Assembly: GCF_007752535.1 (NCBI RefSeq)
Contig: NZ_CP036426.1
Location: 5,828,001-5,892,000 of the forward strand
Length of the DNA stretch: 64,000 nucleotides
Reading direction: 5' to 3'
From: Tautonia plasticadhaerens
GTDB taxonomy: Bacteria > Planctomycetota > Planctomycetia > Isosphaerales > Isosphaeraceae
The notes below the pieces were generated by a model. That model was given only the letters and a program-made list of their open reading frames with translations, had not been told where the DNA came from and searched no databases. This document shows, one piece after another, positions 1 to 9,431 of the stretch; within the stretch, counting starts at the first letter, position 1, and each line of letters opens with the position of its first letter. Position numbers and translations under genes: made by a program.

Positions 1-1177
1 CGCCCGCCTCGGCGATCAGCGGCAGGGACTCCGGCTCGGTCGAGCTGTCGAAGACGCCGTAGAACGAGTAGTAATCGGCCGTGGGGATGGGATCATATTT
101 GTGGTCGTGGCAGCGGGCGCAGGAGATCGTCAGCCCCATCAGGCCCCGGCCGACCACGTCGATCCGGTCGTCGATGATGTCGTGCTTGCTGTTGAGGAAC
201 CGCTGCCCGACGGTCAGGAAGCCCATCGCGGCCAGCGCCGGGTCGCCCTCGGGGAGGTCCAGTGCGTCGGCGGCGAGTTGCTCGACGACGAAGCGGTCGA
301 ACGGCTTGTCCTCGTTGAAGGCCCGGACGACGTAATCCCGGTAGGTGTAGGCGTAGGGGTAGCGGCGCTCCTCGGTGAAGACATACCCCTTGGTGTCGGC
401 GTACCGGGCCACGTCGAGCCAGTGCCGGCCCCAGCGCTCGCCGTAGTGCGGGCTGGCCAGCAGGCGGTCGACGACCTCGGCGAACGCCTCGTCGTCCGGG
501 CGGGGGTCGTCCAGGAACGCGTCGATCTCTCCCGGGGTCGGCGGCAGGCCGATCAGGTCGAAGCTGGCCCGACGCAACAGCGTCCGTCGATCGGCCGGGG
601 GGGAGGGGGCGATCCCCTCCTCGTCGAGGCGATCGAGGATGAAGGCGTCGATCGGCGACTCCACCCAGGACGGGTCGGAGACCGCCGGCGGCTCGGGGTC
701 GCCGACGGGCTGGAACGCCCAGTGGGCCTCCCCCGCGTCGGCGGCGTCCTCGGGCGTGGGGATGGTGGCGTCGTCGGGCCAGGGCATCCCCATCCCGACC
801 CACCGGGTCAGGTCGGCGATCTCGCGGTCGTCGAGCTTGCCGTCGGGGGGCATCTTCAGGTCGATCTCATGCCGGACGGCCAGCAGCAACGGGCTCGCGT
901 CCGGGTCGTCGAGGTAGACGCCCGGCCCCTCGATGAACCCGCCGTCCAGGATCGCCCCCCTCGAATCGAGCCGGAGGCCGGAATTCTGCTTCGAGGCACC
1001 GTGGCAGGAGAGGCAGTTCTCGGCCAGGACCGGCCGGACCCGGGCCTCGAAGAACGCGATCGCCTCCGGAGATCGGTCGACGGCCGCCGCCTCCTGGGCG
1101 CCAGCCGGGACGGGCAAGAGGCCCAGGGCGACGGCGATCAGGCCGATCCGAGGCGGGTTCGTGGCGATCGCGATCAT
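1..1177 (-). CDS. PSD1/DUF1549 cytochrome-C-like planctomycete protein (C-terminus off the left edge)
   Basis: Only the first 392 codons are inside the window; the frame is open to base 1, so the DUF1553 half lies outside. The ATG at 1177 is followed by a signal peptide (hydrophobic residues about 11-26, then AGAQE), so the protein is probably exported. A cytochrome-c-like CxxCH motif is at C55-H59 (CLSCH), followed by the PSC1-type segment with MPPDGKL. The DUF1549 domain follows (WVESPIDAFILDRL, then LIGLPPTPGEIDAFLDD, then YGERWGRHWLDVARYADT) and ends in the second motif CARCHDHKYDP near base 110. The family is massively expanded in Planctomycetota and normally sits with DUF1501 genes; its biochemical role is not established. 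It is divergent from another PSD1 gene at 1587. Confidence 0.93.
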   Translation of the reverse strand, partial: MIAIATNPPRIGLIAVALGLLPVPAGAQEAAAVDRSPEAIAFFEARVRPVLAENCLSCHGASKQNSGLRLDSRGAILDGGFIEGPGVYLDDPDASPLLLAVRHEIDLKMPPDGKLDDREIADLTRWVGMGMPWPDDATIPTPEDAADAGEAHWAFQPVGDPEPPAVSDPSWVESPIDAFILDRLDEEGIAPSPPADRRTLLRRASFDLIGLPPTPGEIDAFLDDPRPDDEAFAEVVDRLLASPHYGERWGRHWLDVARYADTKGYVFTEERRYPYAYTYRDYVVRAFNEDKPFDRFVVEQLAADALDLPEGDPALAAMGFLTVGQRFLNSKHDIIDDRIDVVGRGLMGLTISCARCHDHKYDPIPTADYYSFYGVFDSSTEPESLPLIAEAG

Positions 1178-1586
1178 GGCGGCCGATCCTCCAGGCGGGG
1201 GCAAGGGGCGGGAGCCCGGGGGGCCCTCGGGATGGTCGGGGGCGGATGCGGGGCGAGGCGGGACGGTCGCACGAGGCCCGGGGAGGGCCGGGCCGCCCCC
1301 CGGGGGGTATCGGGCGAGCATTGATTTATTATTGAACGCCGACGGCCTCCGGATCAAGGTGAGCCCGGCCCAGACGACCCGAGCCCCTCCCCCCGAACGG
1401 CCCCTGAAGTCGGCCCCGCGACGGGGTTTCCCGGCCATTTCGGGCCGCGAATCCGCACTGGTTTTCCTTTACTCGGCGGATCTCATCGGTTAAAGAATTG
1501 ATGGAGGCGACGGCGGGACCCCCGCCTCGTCGTGCCCGAACTCCTCGACCCGCCGGACCTCCAGCCGACCCCAGGAGCGTGCCGTC
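1178..1586. promoter_or_regulatory. Divergent intergenic region between two PSD1 genes
   Basis: 409 bases between divergent start codons with no credible gene. Two short AT-rich patches stand out from the GC-rich background, near 1319-1336 and 1461-1503. They are the likely places for the outward promoters, but no convincing -35/-10 pair could be assigned. Confidence 0.35.
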
Positions 1587-3503
1587 GTGCGACGACTTCC
1601 CATCGCCATCGGGGGGCTGATCCTGGTCCTCGCGCATCCCGGATCCCAAATGCAGGCCCGAGCCATGGGGGGAGGGCCGGACTTCGAGGCGGTCCGGGTC
1701 GTCTTCAAGACGCGATGCCTCCGATGCCACGGCGCGGACGACCCCGCGGCCGGGCTCGACCTCAGGACGCTCGACACCCTCAACCTCGGTTCCGAGCTTG
1801 GCCCGGTCGTCGAGCCCGGGTCGCCCGAGGGCAGCGTCCTCTGGGATCGCGTCTCGATCGGCGAGATGCCCCCTGACGGCCCGCCCCTGCCCGACCGGCA
1901 AATTCAGCTCATCCGTTCCTGGATCGCCGCCGGCGCCCCCGGCGGGGATCGCGGTGGCGGCGCGGGCGACCTCGATCGGGTCCCGGACGCCCGGGCGATC
2001 GACGTCGGGACGCTCGACGCGATGGTGGCCGACCGGCTCGGGGCCTCGCCCGACCTCCCCCGGGCCGGGAGGACGACCGACGAGGTCTTCCTCCGCCGCG
2101 CCTCGATCGACCTGACCGGACGTCCCCCCACCCCCGAGGAATTGCACGCCTTCCTCGACGACGACGACCCGGACAAGCGGGCCCGGGCCATCGACGCGCT
2201 GCTCGACCGCCCCGAGTTCGGCGCCTCCTGGGCGTCGTACTGGAGCGACACGATCCGCCACCGCGTGCCCCCCCCGGAGCTGACCTTCCTCGACTACGAC
2301 CCGTTCGAGGGCTGGCTGGCCGACCGCCTCAATCAGGACGAGCCCTGGGACCGGGTCGTCCGCGCCATCCTCGCGGCCGAGGGGACGGTGGCCGATCGGC
2401 CCGAGCTGGCGTTCGTCGCGTTCCACCAGGCCGACCCGGTGAAGCTGGCGGCCGAGACTTCCCGGGTCTTCCTCGGCTTGCAGATCCAGTGCGCCCAGTG
2501 CCACGACCACAAGTTCGACCACTGGACCCGGGACCAGTTCCACGGCCTCGCCGCCTTCTTCGGCCGGACCAAGACCAAGCTCTCCCAGAACGACCCGGGC
2601 CCGACGGTGGTCGAGGACGCCGGCAAGGGCGAGTACTGGATGCCGAACCTGGAGGATCCGACCCAGGCCGGCACGGTCATGGCCCCGACCTTCCTCGACG
2701 GCCGGTCGACCGGCCTCGGGGCCCCCGACGCCGACCGCCGCGCCCTGCTCGCCTTCGCCGTGACCGACCCGGAGAACCCCTGGTTCGCCCGGGCGTTCGC
2801 CAATCGGGCCTGGGCCCGGCTGACCGGCCGGGGCTTCTTCGAGCCGGTCGACAACATGGCCGCCTCCCAGCGGCACGACTGGCCCGAGGTGCACGACGCC
2901 CTCGCCGGACACTTCGCCTACACCGGGTTCGACGTGAAGGGCCTCCTGCGCCTGATCATGAACACCGACTACTATCAGCGTCGCCTGCCGGTCGAGGTCG
3001 AACGCGGGGCGCCCCCTTACGGGATCGCCGCCCCCCGTCGCCTCGGCGGCGATGAACTGTTCGAGGCCCTGGTCCGCGCCCTGGAACTCCCCGACGTCTC
3101 CCCGCCGAAGGTCGAGCCGACCAAGGAAATCCGCTTCCCGCCCCCGCCGAGGAGCACCCGGGACCTCGTCGCCGACCGCAACGATTTCGACCCCTCGCTC
3201 TGCCCCGAGGAGATCCCCCGGACGATCGGCCAGGCGATGATGCTCATGAATTTCGACCAGATCCAGGCCCGGATCGACGCCGACCCCGGGGCGGAGACCC
3301 CGCTGTCCCGGCTGCTCGGGGAGGAGCCGGACGACCGCCGGGCGTTCACCCGCCTGTTCGAGCGCGTCATGGCCCGTCGGCCGACCGGGCGGGAGGTCGA
3401 GATCGCGCTGGAGCACGTCGCCTCGGCGGGGGACCGCGCGGTCGCCTTCGAGGACCTGCTCTGGTCCCTGATCAATTCGGCCGAGTTCTCGACGAGGCGG
3501 TGA
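1587..3503 (+). CDS. PSD1 family protein: DUF1549 and DUF1553 with N-terminal CxxCH
   Basis: 638 residues, short for this family, which often exceeds 750. The GTG at 1587 is chosen because it gives a signal-peptide-like start (MRRLPIAIGGLILVLA) and is preceded by an AGGAG-like site. The heme-type motif is at C44-H48 (CLRCH). The DUF1549 block includes TGRPPTPEELHAFLDDDD and ends with CAQCHDHKFDHW at about residues 303-314. The DUF1553 part begins near AFANRAWARLTGRGFFEPVDNM and includes LGGDELFEALVRAL. The DUF1501 gene starts 52 bases downstream on the same strand, the usual planctomycete PSD1-DUF1501 pairing. An exported c-type-heme or heme-like protein is inferred; the function is unknown. 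Confidence 0.93.
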   Translation: MRRLPIAIGGLILVLAHPGSQMQARAMGGGPDFEAVRVVFKTRCLRCHGADDPAAGLDLRTLDTLNLGSELGPVVEPGSPEGSVLWDRVSIGEMPPDGPPLPDRQIQLIRSWIAAGAPGGDRGGGAGDLDRVPDARAIDVGTLDAMVADRLGASPDLPRAGRTTDEVFLRRASIDLTGRPPTPEELHAFLDDDDPDKRARAIDALLDRPEFGASWASYWSDTIRHRVPPPELTFLDYDPFEGWLADRLNQDEPWDRVVRAILAAEGTVADRPELAFVAFHQADPVKLAAETSRVFLGLQIQCAQCHDHKFDHWTRDQFHGLAAFFGRTKTKLSQNDPGPTVVEDAGKGEYWMPNLEDPTQAGTVMAPTFLDGRSTGLGAPDADRRALLAFAVTDPENPWFARAFANRAWARLTGRGFFEPVDNMAASQRHDWPEVHDALAGHFAYTGFDVKGLLRLIMNTDYYQRRLPVEVERGAPPYGIAAPRRLGGDELFEALVRALELPDVSPPKVEPTKEIRFPPPPRSTRDLVADRNDFDPSLCPEEIPRTIGQAMMLMNFDQIQARIDADPGAETPLSRLLGEEPDDRRAFTRLFERVMARRPTGREVEIALEHVASAGDRAVAFEDLLWSLINSAEFSTRR

Positions 3504-3555
3504 CGACCATCGCCGAGGCACCGCCCCCGAATCCTGTCCCAGCGGAGCGCCCGAG

Positions 3556-4881
3556 ATGCCAGACCCGATCGTCGACGTCCGGATCAACGGCGAGGGCGTC
3601 GTCAGCCGACGGGGATTCCTCCGGGGCTCGGCGGCCGCCGGGCTCGGCGTCGCCTCCGGGGCGGGCCTCGGCCTGCACGAGGCCGTGACCCGAGGCGCCG
3701 AGGACCTCCGGCGCCGCGGCAAGGCCATGATCCTCCTCTGGATGGACGGCGGCCCGAGCCAGTTCGAGACGTTCAACCCCAAGGTCGGCTCCGCGAACCA
3801 GGGCCCGACCGGCGCCATCCAGACCTGCCTGCCCGGCGTCCGCCTCTCGGAATTCTGGCCGAAGACGGCGAGGGTCTTGGACAAGGTCGCCCTGATCCGA
3901 TCGATGGTCAGCGACGAGAAGGTGCACGACCGGGCGATCGCCCTGGTCCGGACCGGCTACCCGCCGTCGGTGGCGATCCAGTATCCGACCTTCGGCTCGG
4001 TCGTGGCCCGGGAGCGGGAGGACTCGCGGTTCGACCTGCCCGCGTTCGTCCGGATCGGCTCCCCCCGGATCAAGACCCGGGACGTCAGTTCCGGCGTCCT
4101 CGGCGTCCGCTACGCCTCGTTCGACGTGGACGAGCCCGGCTACCTGCCCGCCGACGTCCGGCCGAGGGTTTCGCCGGAGGTCCTCCGACGCCGGCTTTCC
4201 CTCTCCTCCCGGTTCGACGCCGAGTTCGCCCGGGACGGCGGCGCCCCGGCGGTCGCCGAGAAGCGGGACGTGTACGACCGCACCGAGCGGTTCGTCCTCA
4301 GCCCCCGGCTCGGCGCCTTCGACCTCTCCGGTGAGCCCGGACACCTGCGCGACTCCTACGGCCGGACCACCTTCGGCCAGGGCTGCCTGCTGGCCCGTCG
4401 GCTGGTCGAACGCGGCGTCAGCTTCGTCGAGGTGATCAGCACCGGGGGCCGCAACGACGCCGGCTGGGACACCCATAACGACGGGTTCCGGGACACGCCC
4501 CACCTCTGCAACGAGGCCGACCCCGCCTACTCGACGCTGCTGCTCGACCTCGCCGCCCGGGGGCTGCTCCGGGACACGCTCGTCGTCTGGATGGGGGAAT
4601 TCGGCCGCACCCCGAAGCTCAAGCCCGACGGCGGCCGGGAGCACTACTCGACCGGCTGGCTCGCCGCCCTCGCCGGCGGCGGGGTCTCCGGAGGCCAGGT
4701 GATCGGCGCCACCGACCGGGACGGCGTCGAGGTGACCCACCGGCCCGTCACCGTGCCCGACCTGTTCCTCAGCGTCTGCCGGATCCTGGGGATCGACCCG
4801 GGGGGCGAGTACGTCACCGCTGACGACCGCCCCATCCGGATCGTCGAGGGCGGGGCCGAGGTCGCCGAGCTGTTCTCCTGA
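3556..4881 (+). CDS. DUF1501 family Tat-exported protein (sulfatase/phosphatase-like fold)
   Basis: 441 residues starting at ATG 3556. A twin-arginine signal is visible at residues 17-32 (SRRGFLRGSAAAGLGV), so folded export is expected. DUF1501 hallmarks follow: ILLWMDGGPSQFETFNPK near the N-terminus, FGQGCLLARRLVERGVSFVEV in the middle, then GWDTHNDGF and LVVWMGEFGRTPK. The family is related to alkaline-phosphatase/sulfatase enzymes, but its substrate is not known. It is the partner of the PSD1 gene just upstream, and a DUF1080 gene follows 130 bases later on the same strand, so the three may form one transcription unit. Confidence 0.95.
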   Translation: MPDPIVDVRINGEGVVSRRGFLRGSAAAGLGVASGAGLGLHEAVTRGAEDLRRRGKAMILLWMDGGPSQFETFNPKVGSANQGPTGAIQTCLPGVRLSEFWPKTARVLDKVALIRSMVSDEKVHDRAIALVRTGYPPSVAIQYPTFGSVVAREREDSRFDLPAFVRIGSPRIKTRDVSSGVLGVRYASFDVDEPGYLPADVRPRVSPEVLRRRLSLSSRFDAEFARDGGAPAVAEKRDVYDRTERFVLSPRLGAFDLSGEPGHLRDSYGRTTFGQGCLLARRLVERGVSFVEVISTGGRNDAGWDTHNDGFRDTPHLCNEADPAYSTLLLDLAARGLLRDTLVVWMGEFGRTPKLKPDGGREHYSTGWLAALAGGGVSGGQVIGATDRDGVEVTHRPVTVPDLFLSVCRILGIDPGGEYVTADDRPIRIVEGGAEVAELFS

Positions 4882-5011
4882 GAGCCTGGACGCCGCGCCG
4901 CTTGATCCGGGCCGGGCGATCCGATACACCTGGGACACTCCCCGGAGCGGTCGCCGAGGCCCAGTCTCGCCCCGGCAGTCCCCCGGGCCCTCGGAGCCGA
5001 CGAGCACGACG

Positions 5012-5692
5012 ATGAATCGACGAGCCTTCGCAGCACCCTTGGTCGCCCTCCTCGCCCTCAGCGTCGCCCCCCGCCCGGCCTCCTCCGCCGGTCCGGTGCA
5101 GGACGACGAGGGCTTCGTCCCTCTCTTCAACGGCGAGGATCTCTCCGGCTGGCAGGGCGCCACCGACGGCTACGCCGTCGAGGACGGCGTGCTCTATTGC
5201 AAGGCCGGCAGCGGCGGGAAGCTCTACACCGGGGACGAGTACGAGGACTTCGTCCTCCGATTCGACTTCAAGCTCACCCCCGGCGCCAACAACGGGATCG
5301 GCCTCCGGGCCCCGACCGAGGGGGATCCGGCCTTCGCGGCCATGGAGATCCAGATCCTCGACGACACCGCCGAGAAGTACTCCGGGCTGCAGCCCTACCA
5401 GTACCATGGCTCGGTCTACGGCATCGTGCCCGCGAAGAAGGGCCACCTGAAGCCGGTCGGCGAGTGGAACTCCCAGGAAATCTCCTGCATCGGCCGGCAC
5501 GTGACGGTGGTGCTCAACGGCGAGACGATCGTCGACGCCGACCTCGACGAGGCCTCGGAGGGGGGCACGATGGACGGCCGCGACCACCCCGGCCTGGAGC
5601 GTTCCACCGGCTACATCGCCCTGCTCGGCCACGGCGACCGGGTCGACTTCCGGGACATCCGGGTCAAGGTCATCGACGATTCGGCCCCCTGA
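5012..5692 (+). CDS. DUF1080 (3-keto-disaccharide hydrolase type) secreted protein
   Basis: 226 residues with an N-terminal signal peptide (MNRRAFAAPLVALLALSVAP, cleavage likely after the ASSAG region). The rest is one DUF1080 lectin/glucanase-like beta-sandwich: FVPLFNGEDLSGW at the start, then FDFKLTPGANNGIGLR, then MEIQILDDTAEKY, ending with GYIALLGHGDRVDFRDIRV. Members of PF06439 are annotated as 3-keto-disaccharide hydrolases or glycan-binding proteins and are abundant in planctomycetes that degrade complex polysaccharides. Its position behind PSD1 and DUF1501 suggests a shared exported function, which is an inference. Confidence 0.93.
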   Translation: MNRRAFAAPLVALLALSVAPRPASSAGPVQDDEGFVPLFNGEDLSGWQGATDGYAVEDGVLYCKAGSGGKLYTGDEYEDFVLRFDFKLTPGANNGIGLRAPTEGDPAFAAMEIQILDDTAEKYSGLQPYQYHGSVYGIVPAKKGHLKPVGEWNSQEISCIGRHVTVVLNGETIVDADLDEASEGGTMDGRDHPGLERSTGYIALLGHGDRVDFRDIRVKVIDDSAP

Positions 5693-5795
5693 TCGATTCG
5701 AAGGCGAAATGCGGCCTCCCCGCCTCCCCCGGCCCCGGGCCGGGCCGGGCCGGGGGGGTAATTCACGGGTCGGCGATCGCCGACCGGGCCGGCGG

Positions 5796-6629
5796 TCAAT
5801 GGGACAGGAAGACCGGGGCCGGGCTGTCCTTCAGCACGGCCCGGGTCGTCGATCCGAGGAAGATCTCCCGGAGCGTCGACTTGCCGTAGGCCCCCATGAC
5901 GAGCAGCTCGGCCCTGGCCTCGGCCGCCTGTTCGAGGATCACGCCGGCCGGCCCCCGATCGGACTTCAACGCGATCGGCCGGGCCGGGACGCCGTGGAAC
6001 CCCAGGTACTCGACGGCCCGGTCGGCCTTCCGGGCGGCCTCGACCTTGTCCGGGCAGGCGGTGAGGACGAGGACGGTGCGTCCCTCATACAGCCCGGCGG
6101 ATCGAAACGCCTGGAGCGCCCGGGCCGCCTGCACGCTGCCGTCGTAGGCGACCAGCACCGGGCCCTCCTCCGGGCCGGGTGCCCGGGGGGCGGCCACCAC
6201 CGGCCTCGGGTTTTCGGAGAGGACCCGACGCAGCGTGTCGTCGGCCGAGTCGGACCACCCGAACCGGAAGTGGGTGCGCTGGCCCATGAGGATCAGGTCG
6301 TAGCGCTGGGCCTCGATCAGGATGCGCTCATGGGGGGTACCCACGTCCTCCAGCGGCTTGAAGGCGACGCCCGCCTCGGAGCAGCGCAGGGCGGCGCGTT
6401 CCAGGGTGAGGTCCACCTGCCGGCGGACGTCCTTGGTGAGGCGTTCGTTGATCTGCCGGAAGTAGACCTCGCCGAGCCAGGTCTCCTCGGCGCCGTGGAT
6501 GCCGGGCTCGTCGACGACCCCCAGGCCGACCAGCAGCGCGTCGAAGCGACGGGCCCATCGGATCCCCAGCTCCAGCGCCGAGGCGGCGTCCTCGCTGCCA
6601 TCGAGCCCGACGAGCATGCTCTTGAGCAT
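5796..6629 (-). CDS. Tandem universal stress protein (two UspA domains)
   Basis: 277 residues, twice the length of a single Usp domain. Domain 1 starts at MLKSMLVGLDGSEDAASALE; domain 2 starts near residue 145 at GPVLVAYDGSVQAARALQAF. The second domain carries the full ATP-binding pattern G-x2-G-x9-G-S (MGAYGKSTLREIFLGS), while in domain 1 the corresponding stretch (LMGQRTHFRFG) is degenerate, so nucleotide is probably bound by the C-terminal half. Usp proteins are cytosolic stress and energy-status responders. A small unknown gene on the same strand lies 76 bases upstream and may be co-transcribed. Confidence 0.95.
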   Translation of the reverse strand: MLKSMLVGLDGSEDAASALELGIRWARRFDALLVGLGVVDEPGIHGAEETWLGEVYFRQINERLTKDVRRQVDLTLERAALRCSEAGVAFKPLEDVGTPHERILIEAQRYDLILMGQRTHFRFGWSDSADDTLRRVLSENPRPVVAAPRAPGPEEGPVLVAYDGSVQAARALQAFRSAGLYEGRTVLVLTACPDKVEAARKADRAVEYLGFHGVPARPIALKSDRGPAGVILEQAAEARAELLVMGAYGKSTLREIFLGSTTRAVLKDSPAPVFLSH

Positions 6630-6705
6630 CGAAGTCTCCCCGAGAGTTGGGGGGGCCGCTCCGGGGCCGACCGGCCCCGGCCGCGTCCCCCTCCGGGCGA
6701 TCGGT

Positions 6706-6984
6706 TCAACCGGGGTGGGGCGCGCCCGGGGTCGGGTCGTCGAGCCCGTCCAGGTACTCCCGGATGTCGGCGATGGCGTGCTCGACCCGCTCCCGGTGTC
6801 GTGCCCCGCCCACGCTGTCCAGGTTCTTGAGGAAGAGGTTCAGGAGGTGCCCGGCCGCGACCCGGGGGGACTCCCCCTCCGTCCAGTTCTCGGGGAATTC
6901 CCGGTGGTGGACGCAGATGTGGGCCGTCCCGTGGGCCTCGCACGGGCCCTCCGACACGATGATCTGGTTCTGGGTGTGAATCAT
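6706..6984 (-). CDS. Small conserved-type protein of unknown function
   Basis: 92 residues from the ATG at 6984, preceded by a GAGGGACCTCCC stretch that can serve as ribosome site. An upstream start at 7104 would add 40 low-complexity Gly/Arg residues and was not preferred. Features: a His/Cys-containing N-terminal part (CEAHGTAHICVHHREFP) that could bind metal, a charged helix-rich middle and a Pro-rich end. No family was recognised. It is upstream of and on the same strand as the tandem universal stress protein, which hints at a stress-related role without proving it. Confidence 0.6.
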   Translation of the reverse strand: MIHTQNQIIVSEGPCEAHGTAHICVHHREFPENWTEGESPRVAAGHLLNLFLKNLDSVGGARHRERVEHAIADIREYLDGLDDPTPGAPHPG

Positions 6985-7497
6985 GGGAGGTCCCTCACGA
7001 CCGTCGTCGCGTTCGCCCCGTGATCCCCTCCCGGTGCTCCCCCGGGCGACGCGGGCCGAAGTCTCCAGGAGCGGTGAAGGCCGGTCGATCCGATCGTCCG
7101 GCACGCACGAGGGGCCGAGACGAAAACGGCCCGCGGGACGCCTCGTGGCATCCTGCGGGCACGCTCGGCCGGTGGCGACGCCCCCTCACGAGCCGCCGCT
7201 TCCACCATGCAATTCTAACAGGGGCCGGACCCGAGGCAATCGAATTCCCCGGATGCGTCAACCCGGCTCGACCCGGCAATCCGGGGCCGGGACGTGAGGG
7301 GCGTCACCGTCAGGAGCATGCCCCCCCTGCCCGAGGCCGGGGGGGGTGCGAGCATTGCGGGGCGGTCCGGGCGGCAGTACGATGATCCCGACCGGGAGAC
7401 GCCCGGGCAGGTCCAGGAGAGCCAACAAGTCGCGGCCCCCCGGCGAGCCCTTCGCCATGGGCCCCGGCCGTTGCGGGCAGGGTACGGAGCCGCCCGG
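6985..7497. other. Intergenic region upstream of the globin-sensor kinase operon
   Basis: 513 bases between divergent genes with no ORF resembling a known protein. An AT-richer spot at about 7203-7222 (TTCTAAC / GTTAGAAT) is the only promoter-like composition. Confidence 0.3.
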
Positions 7498-8685
7498 ATG
7501 GAGGAGACGGATCGGGTCGTCGCCCGACACCGAGACCTGAAGCGGTATCTCGACTGGGACGACCGCTCGGACGGCGACCGACTGATCGCCCTCGGCCCGG
7601 TGCTCGAGCCCGAGTTCGACGCCCTGATCGACGACTTCTACGCAGAGATCAGCCGACACCCCGATGCCGCCTCGGTCATCACCGGCGGGGACGAGCAGGT
7701 CAATCGGCTCAAGCAGTCGCTCCGGGGCTGGCTGGGGGACCTGTTCCGACTCCCCCCCGACGATCGGTACGCCGAGCGTTGCTGGCGGGTCGGCCGCCGA
7801 CACGCGGAGATCGGCCTGGAACCGGCGTTCGTGATCGCCGCCATGGCCCGCCTGAGATCTGCGCTCGGCCGATCCCTGCGACGGCGATGGGAGGGCGGGC
7901 AGGGACCGCTCGCCGAGTCGCTCCGGTCCCTCGACCGGCGGCTCGACCTGGACCTCGCCCTGATCCAGGACGCCTACCAGGCCGAGAACGACGACCGACT
8001 CCAGCGGGCCGAACGCCTGGGGACCCTCGGCCAGGTGGCCGGCGGCCTGGCCCATGAGCTCCGCAACCCGCTCAACGTCGTCAAGACCTCGGCCTACTTC
8101 CTGACGCACGCGAGGGCGCCCTCCCCCGAGAAGCTGGCCGAACACCTGGAGCGGATCGGCCGGGGGGTCGACCGGGCCGACGCGGTGATCACGGCCCTCT
8201 CCAACTTCGCCCGGCTGCCGGCCCCGGAACGCCGGGAGGTCCCCCTGGTCGCCGCCGTCCGGGAGGCGATCGACGCCGACCCGCCGGGCGAGGGGATCGA
8301 GCCCCGCCTCGAGGTGCCCGGGGGCCTCGCCGTGGAGGTCGACCCCGGTCAACTGCAGATCGTCCTCGGGAACCTCGTCCGCAACGCCTGCGAGGCGATG
8401 CCCGGCGGGGGGACGTTGACCCTGAGGGCTCGCCGCGTCGGCGACGGCCGGGTGGAGCTGGAGGTCGAGGACACCGGCGTCGGCATGTCCCCGGAGCTGC
8501 GAGGCCGGGTGACCGAGCCCCTGTATTCCACGAAGGCCCGGGGCCTCGGGCTCGGGTTGTCCCTCACCCGGGCGATCCTGGAGAAGAACGGCGGGTCGCT
8601 GCGGATCGACAGCGAGCCGGGCGTCGGGAGCACCTTCACGGTCGCCCTGCCGGAGTCTCGGGACGCCGGAGGCCCCCGGCCATGA
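7498..8685 (+). CDS. Globin-coupled (protoglobin sensor) histidine kinase
   Basis: 395 residues from the ATG at 7498; the longer in-frame start at 7294 adds only Gly/Pro/Arg-rich sequence. Residues about 15-130 match a sensor-globin/protoglobin fold (DFYAEISRHPDAA in the B-C region, then RRHAEIGLEP with the expected proximal heme ligand H102). A DHp domain follows with phospho-acceptor H186 in GGLAHELRNPLN, then a HATPase_c domain with N box (LVRNACEAMP) and G boxes (DTGVGMSP, GLGLGLSLTR). No membrane segment is present, so it is a cytosolic gas or redox sensor (O2, NO or CO inferred). Its stop overlaps the next gene by four bases (ATGA), and it leads a four-gene relay operon. Confidence 0.93.
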   Translation: MEETDRVVARHRDLKRYLDWDDRSDGDRLIALGPVLEPEFDALIDDFYAEISRHPDAASVITGGDEQVNRLKQSLRGWLGDLFRLPPDDRYAERCWRVGRRHAEIGLEPAFVIAAMARLRSALGRSLRRRWEGGQGPLAESLRSLDRRLDLDLALIQDAYQAENDDRLQRAERLGTLGQVAGGLAHELRNPLNVVKTSAYFLTHARAPSPEKLAEHLERIGRGVDRADAVITALSNFARLPAPERREVPLVAAVREAIDADPPGEGIEPRLEVPGGLAVEVDPGQLQIVLGNLVRNACEAMPGGGTLTLRARRVGDGRVELEVEDTGVGMSPELRGRVTEPLYSTKARGLGLGLSLTRAILEKNGGSLRIDSEPGVGSTFTVALPESRDAGGPRP

Positions 8686-9431
8686 GCGAGCCCCCCCCGA
8701 ACATCCTGCTGGTGGACGACGACGTCGACGCCTGCCGGAACGTCTCGGACATCCTCGGCGACCTCGGCTATCGGGTCGACGTGGCCCACGACGGCCCCGC
8801 CGCCCTAGAGCTGGCCCGTGGTCGGCCGTATGACGTCGCCGTGCTCGACTTCCGGATGCCCGGCATGGACGGCGTCACCCTCTCCCGACACCTCCGCAGG
8901 CACAACCCCGGCACCGTGGCCCTGATGCTGACCGCCTACGCCAGCCACGACACCGCCGAGGCCGCCCGGACCGCCGGCACCTGGCGGGTGCTCCGCAAGC
9001 CGGTCGACATCCCGGCCCTGCTGGGCCTCATCGGCGAGGCGGTCGGCCAGCCCTTGGTCCTTGTCGTCGACGACGATCAGGACCTCTGCGAGAACCTCCG
9101 GGACCTGCTCCGCTCCCGGGACTTCCGCGTCTGCACGGCCCACGACCCCCGGGAGGCCGCCTCCCGGCTGGCCGAGGCCCGGTTCCGGGCCGTGCTCATC
9201 GACATGAAGCTCCCCGGCGGGGACGGCCACTCCGTGTTCCGGGCCGTCCGCTCGACCGACCCCGACGCCCGGACCGTCCTGATCACCGGCAATCGACCGG
9301 AGACCGACCCGATGATCACCGAGGCCCTCTCGGAGGGGGCCGACGCGGTCTGCTACAAGCCGCTCGACCCGCCCGAGCTGCTCGCGTTGCTGGAGCGCCT
9401 GGTCGGCGCCTGCCCCCCCCAGTCGAGGTGA
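8682..9431 (+). CDS. Response regulator with two tandem receiver domains
   Basis: 249 residues made of two CheY-like receivers and nothing else. REC1 covers about residues 7-118 with acidic pocket DDD at 12-14 and phospho-acceptor D56; REC2 covers about 125-245 with D174 (IDMKLPGG). A lysine is present in the expected position of both (RKPVD, YKPLD). With no output domain it probably works as a phosphate shuttle or sink between the kinases on either side. It overlaps the upstream kinase by 4 bases and the downstream kinase by 4 bases, indicating translational coupling. Confidence 0.93.
   Translation: MSEPPPNILLVDDDVDACRNVSDILGDLGYRVDVAHDGPAALELARGRPYDVAVLDFRMPGMDGVTLSRHLRRHNPGTVALMLTAYASHDTAEAARTAGTWRVLRKPVDIPALLGLIGEAVGQPLVLVVDDDQDLCENLRDLLRSRDFRVCTAHDPREAASRLAEARFRAVLIDMKLPGGDGHSVFRAVRSTDPDARTVLITGNRPETDPMITEALSEGADAVCYKPLDPPELLALLERLVGACPPQSR

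Noticed and set aside
1329..3884. 851-codon minus-strand ORF opposite the PSD1 gene
   Set aside because: Gly/Arg/Pro/Val-rich translation with no domain; it is the antisense shadow of a real gene with CxxCH and DUF1549 motifs.
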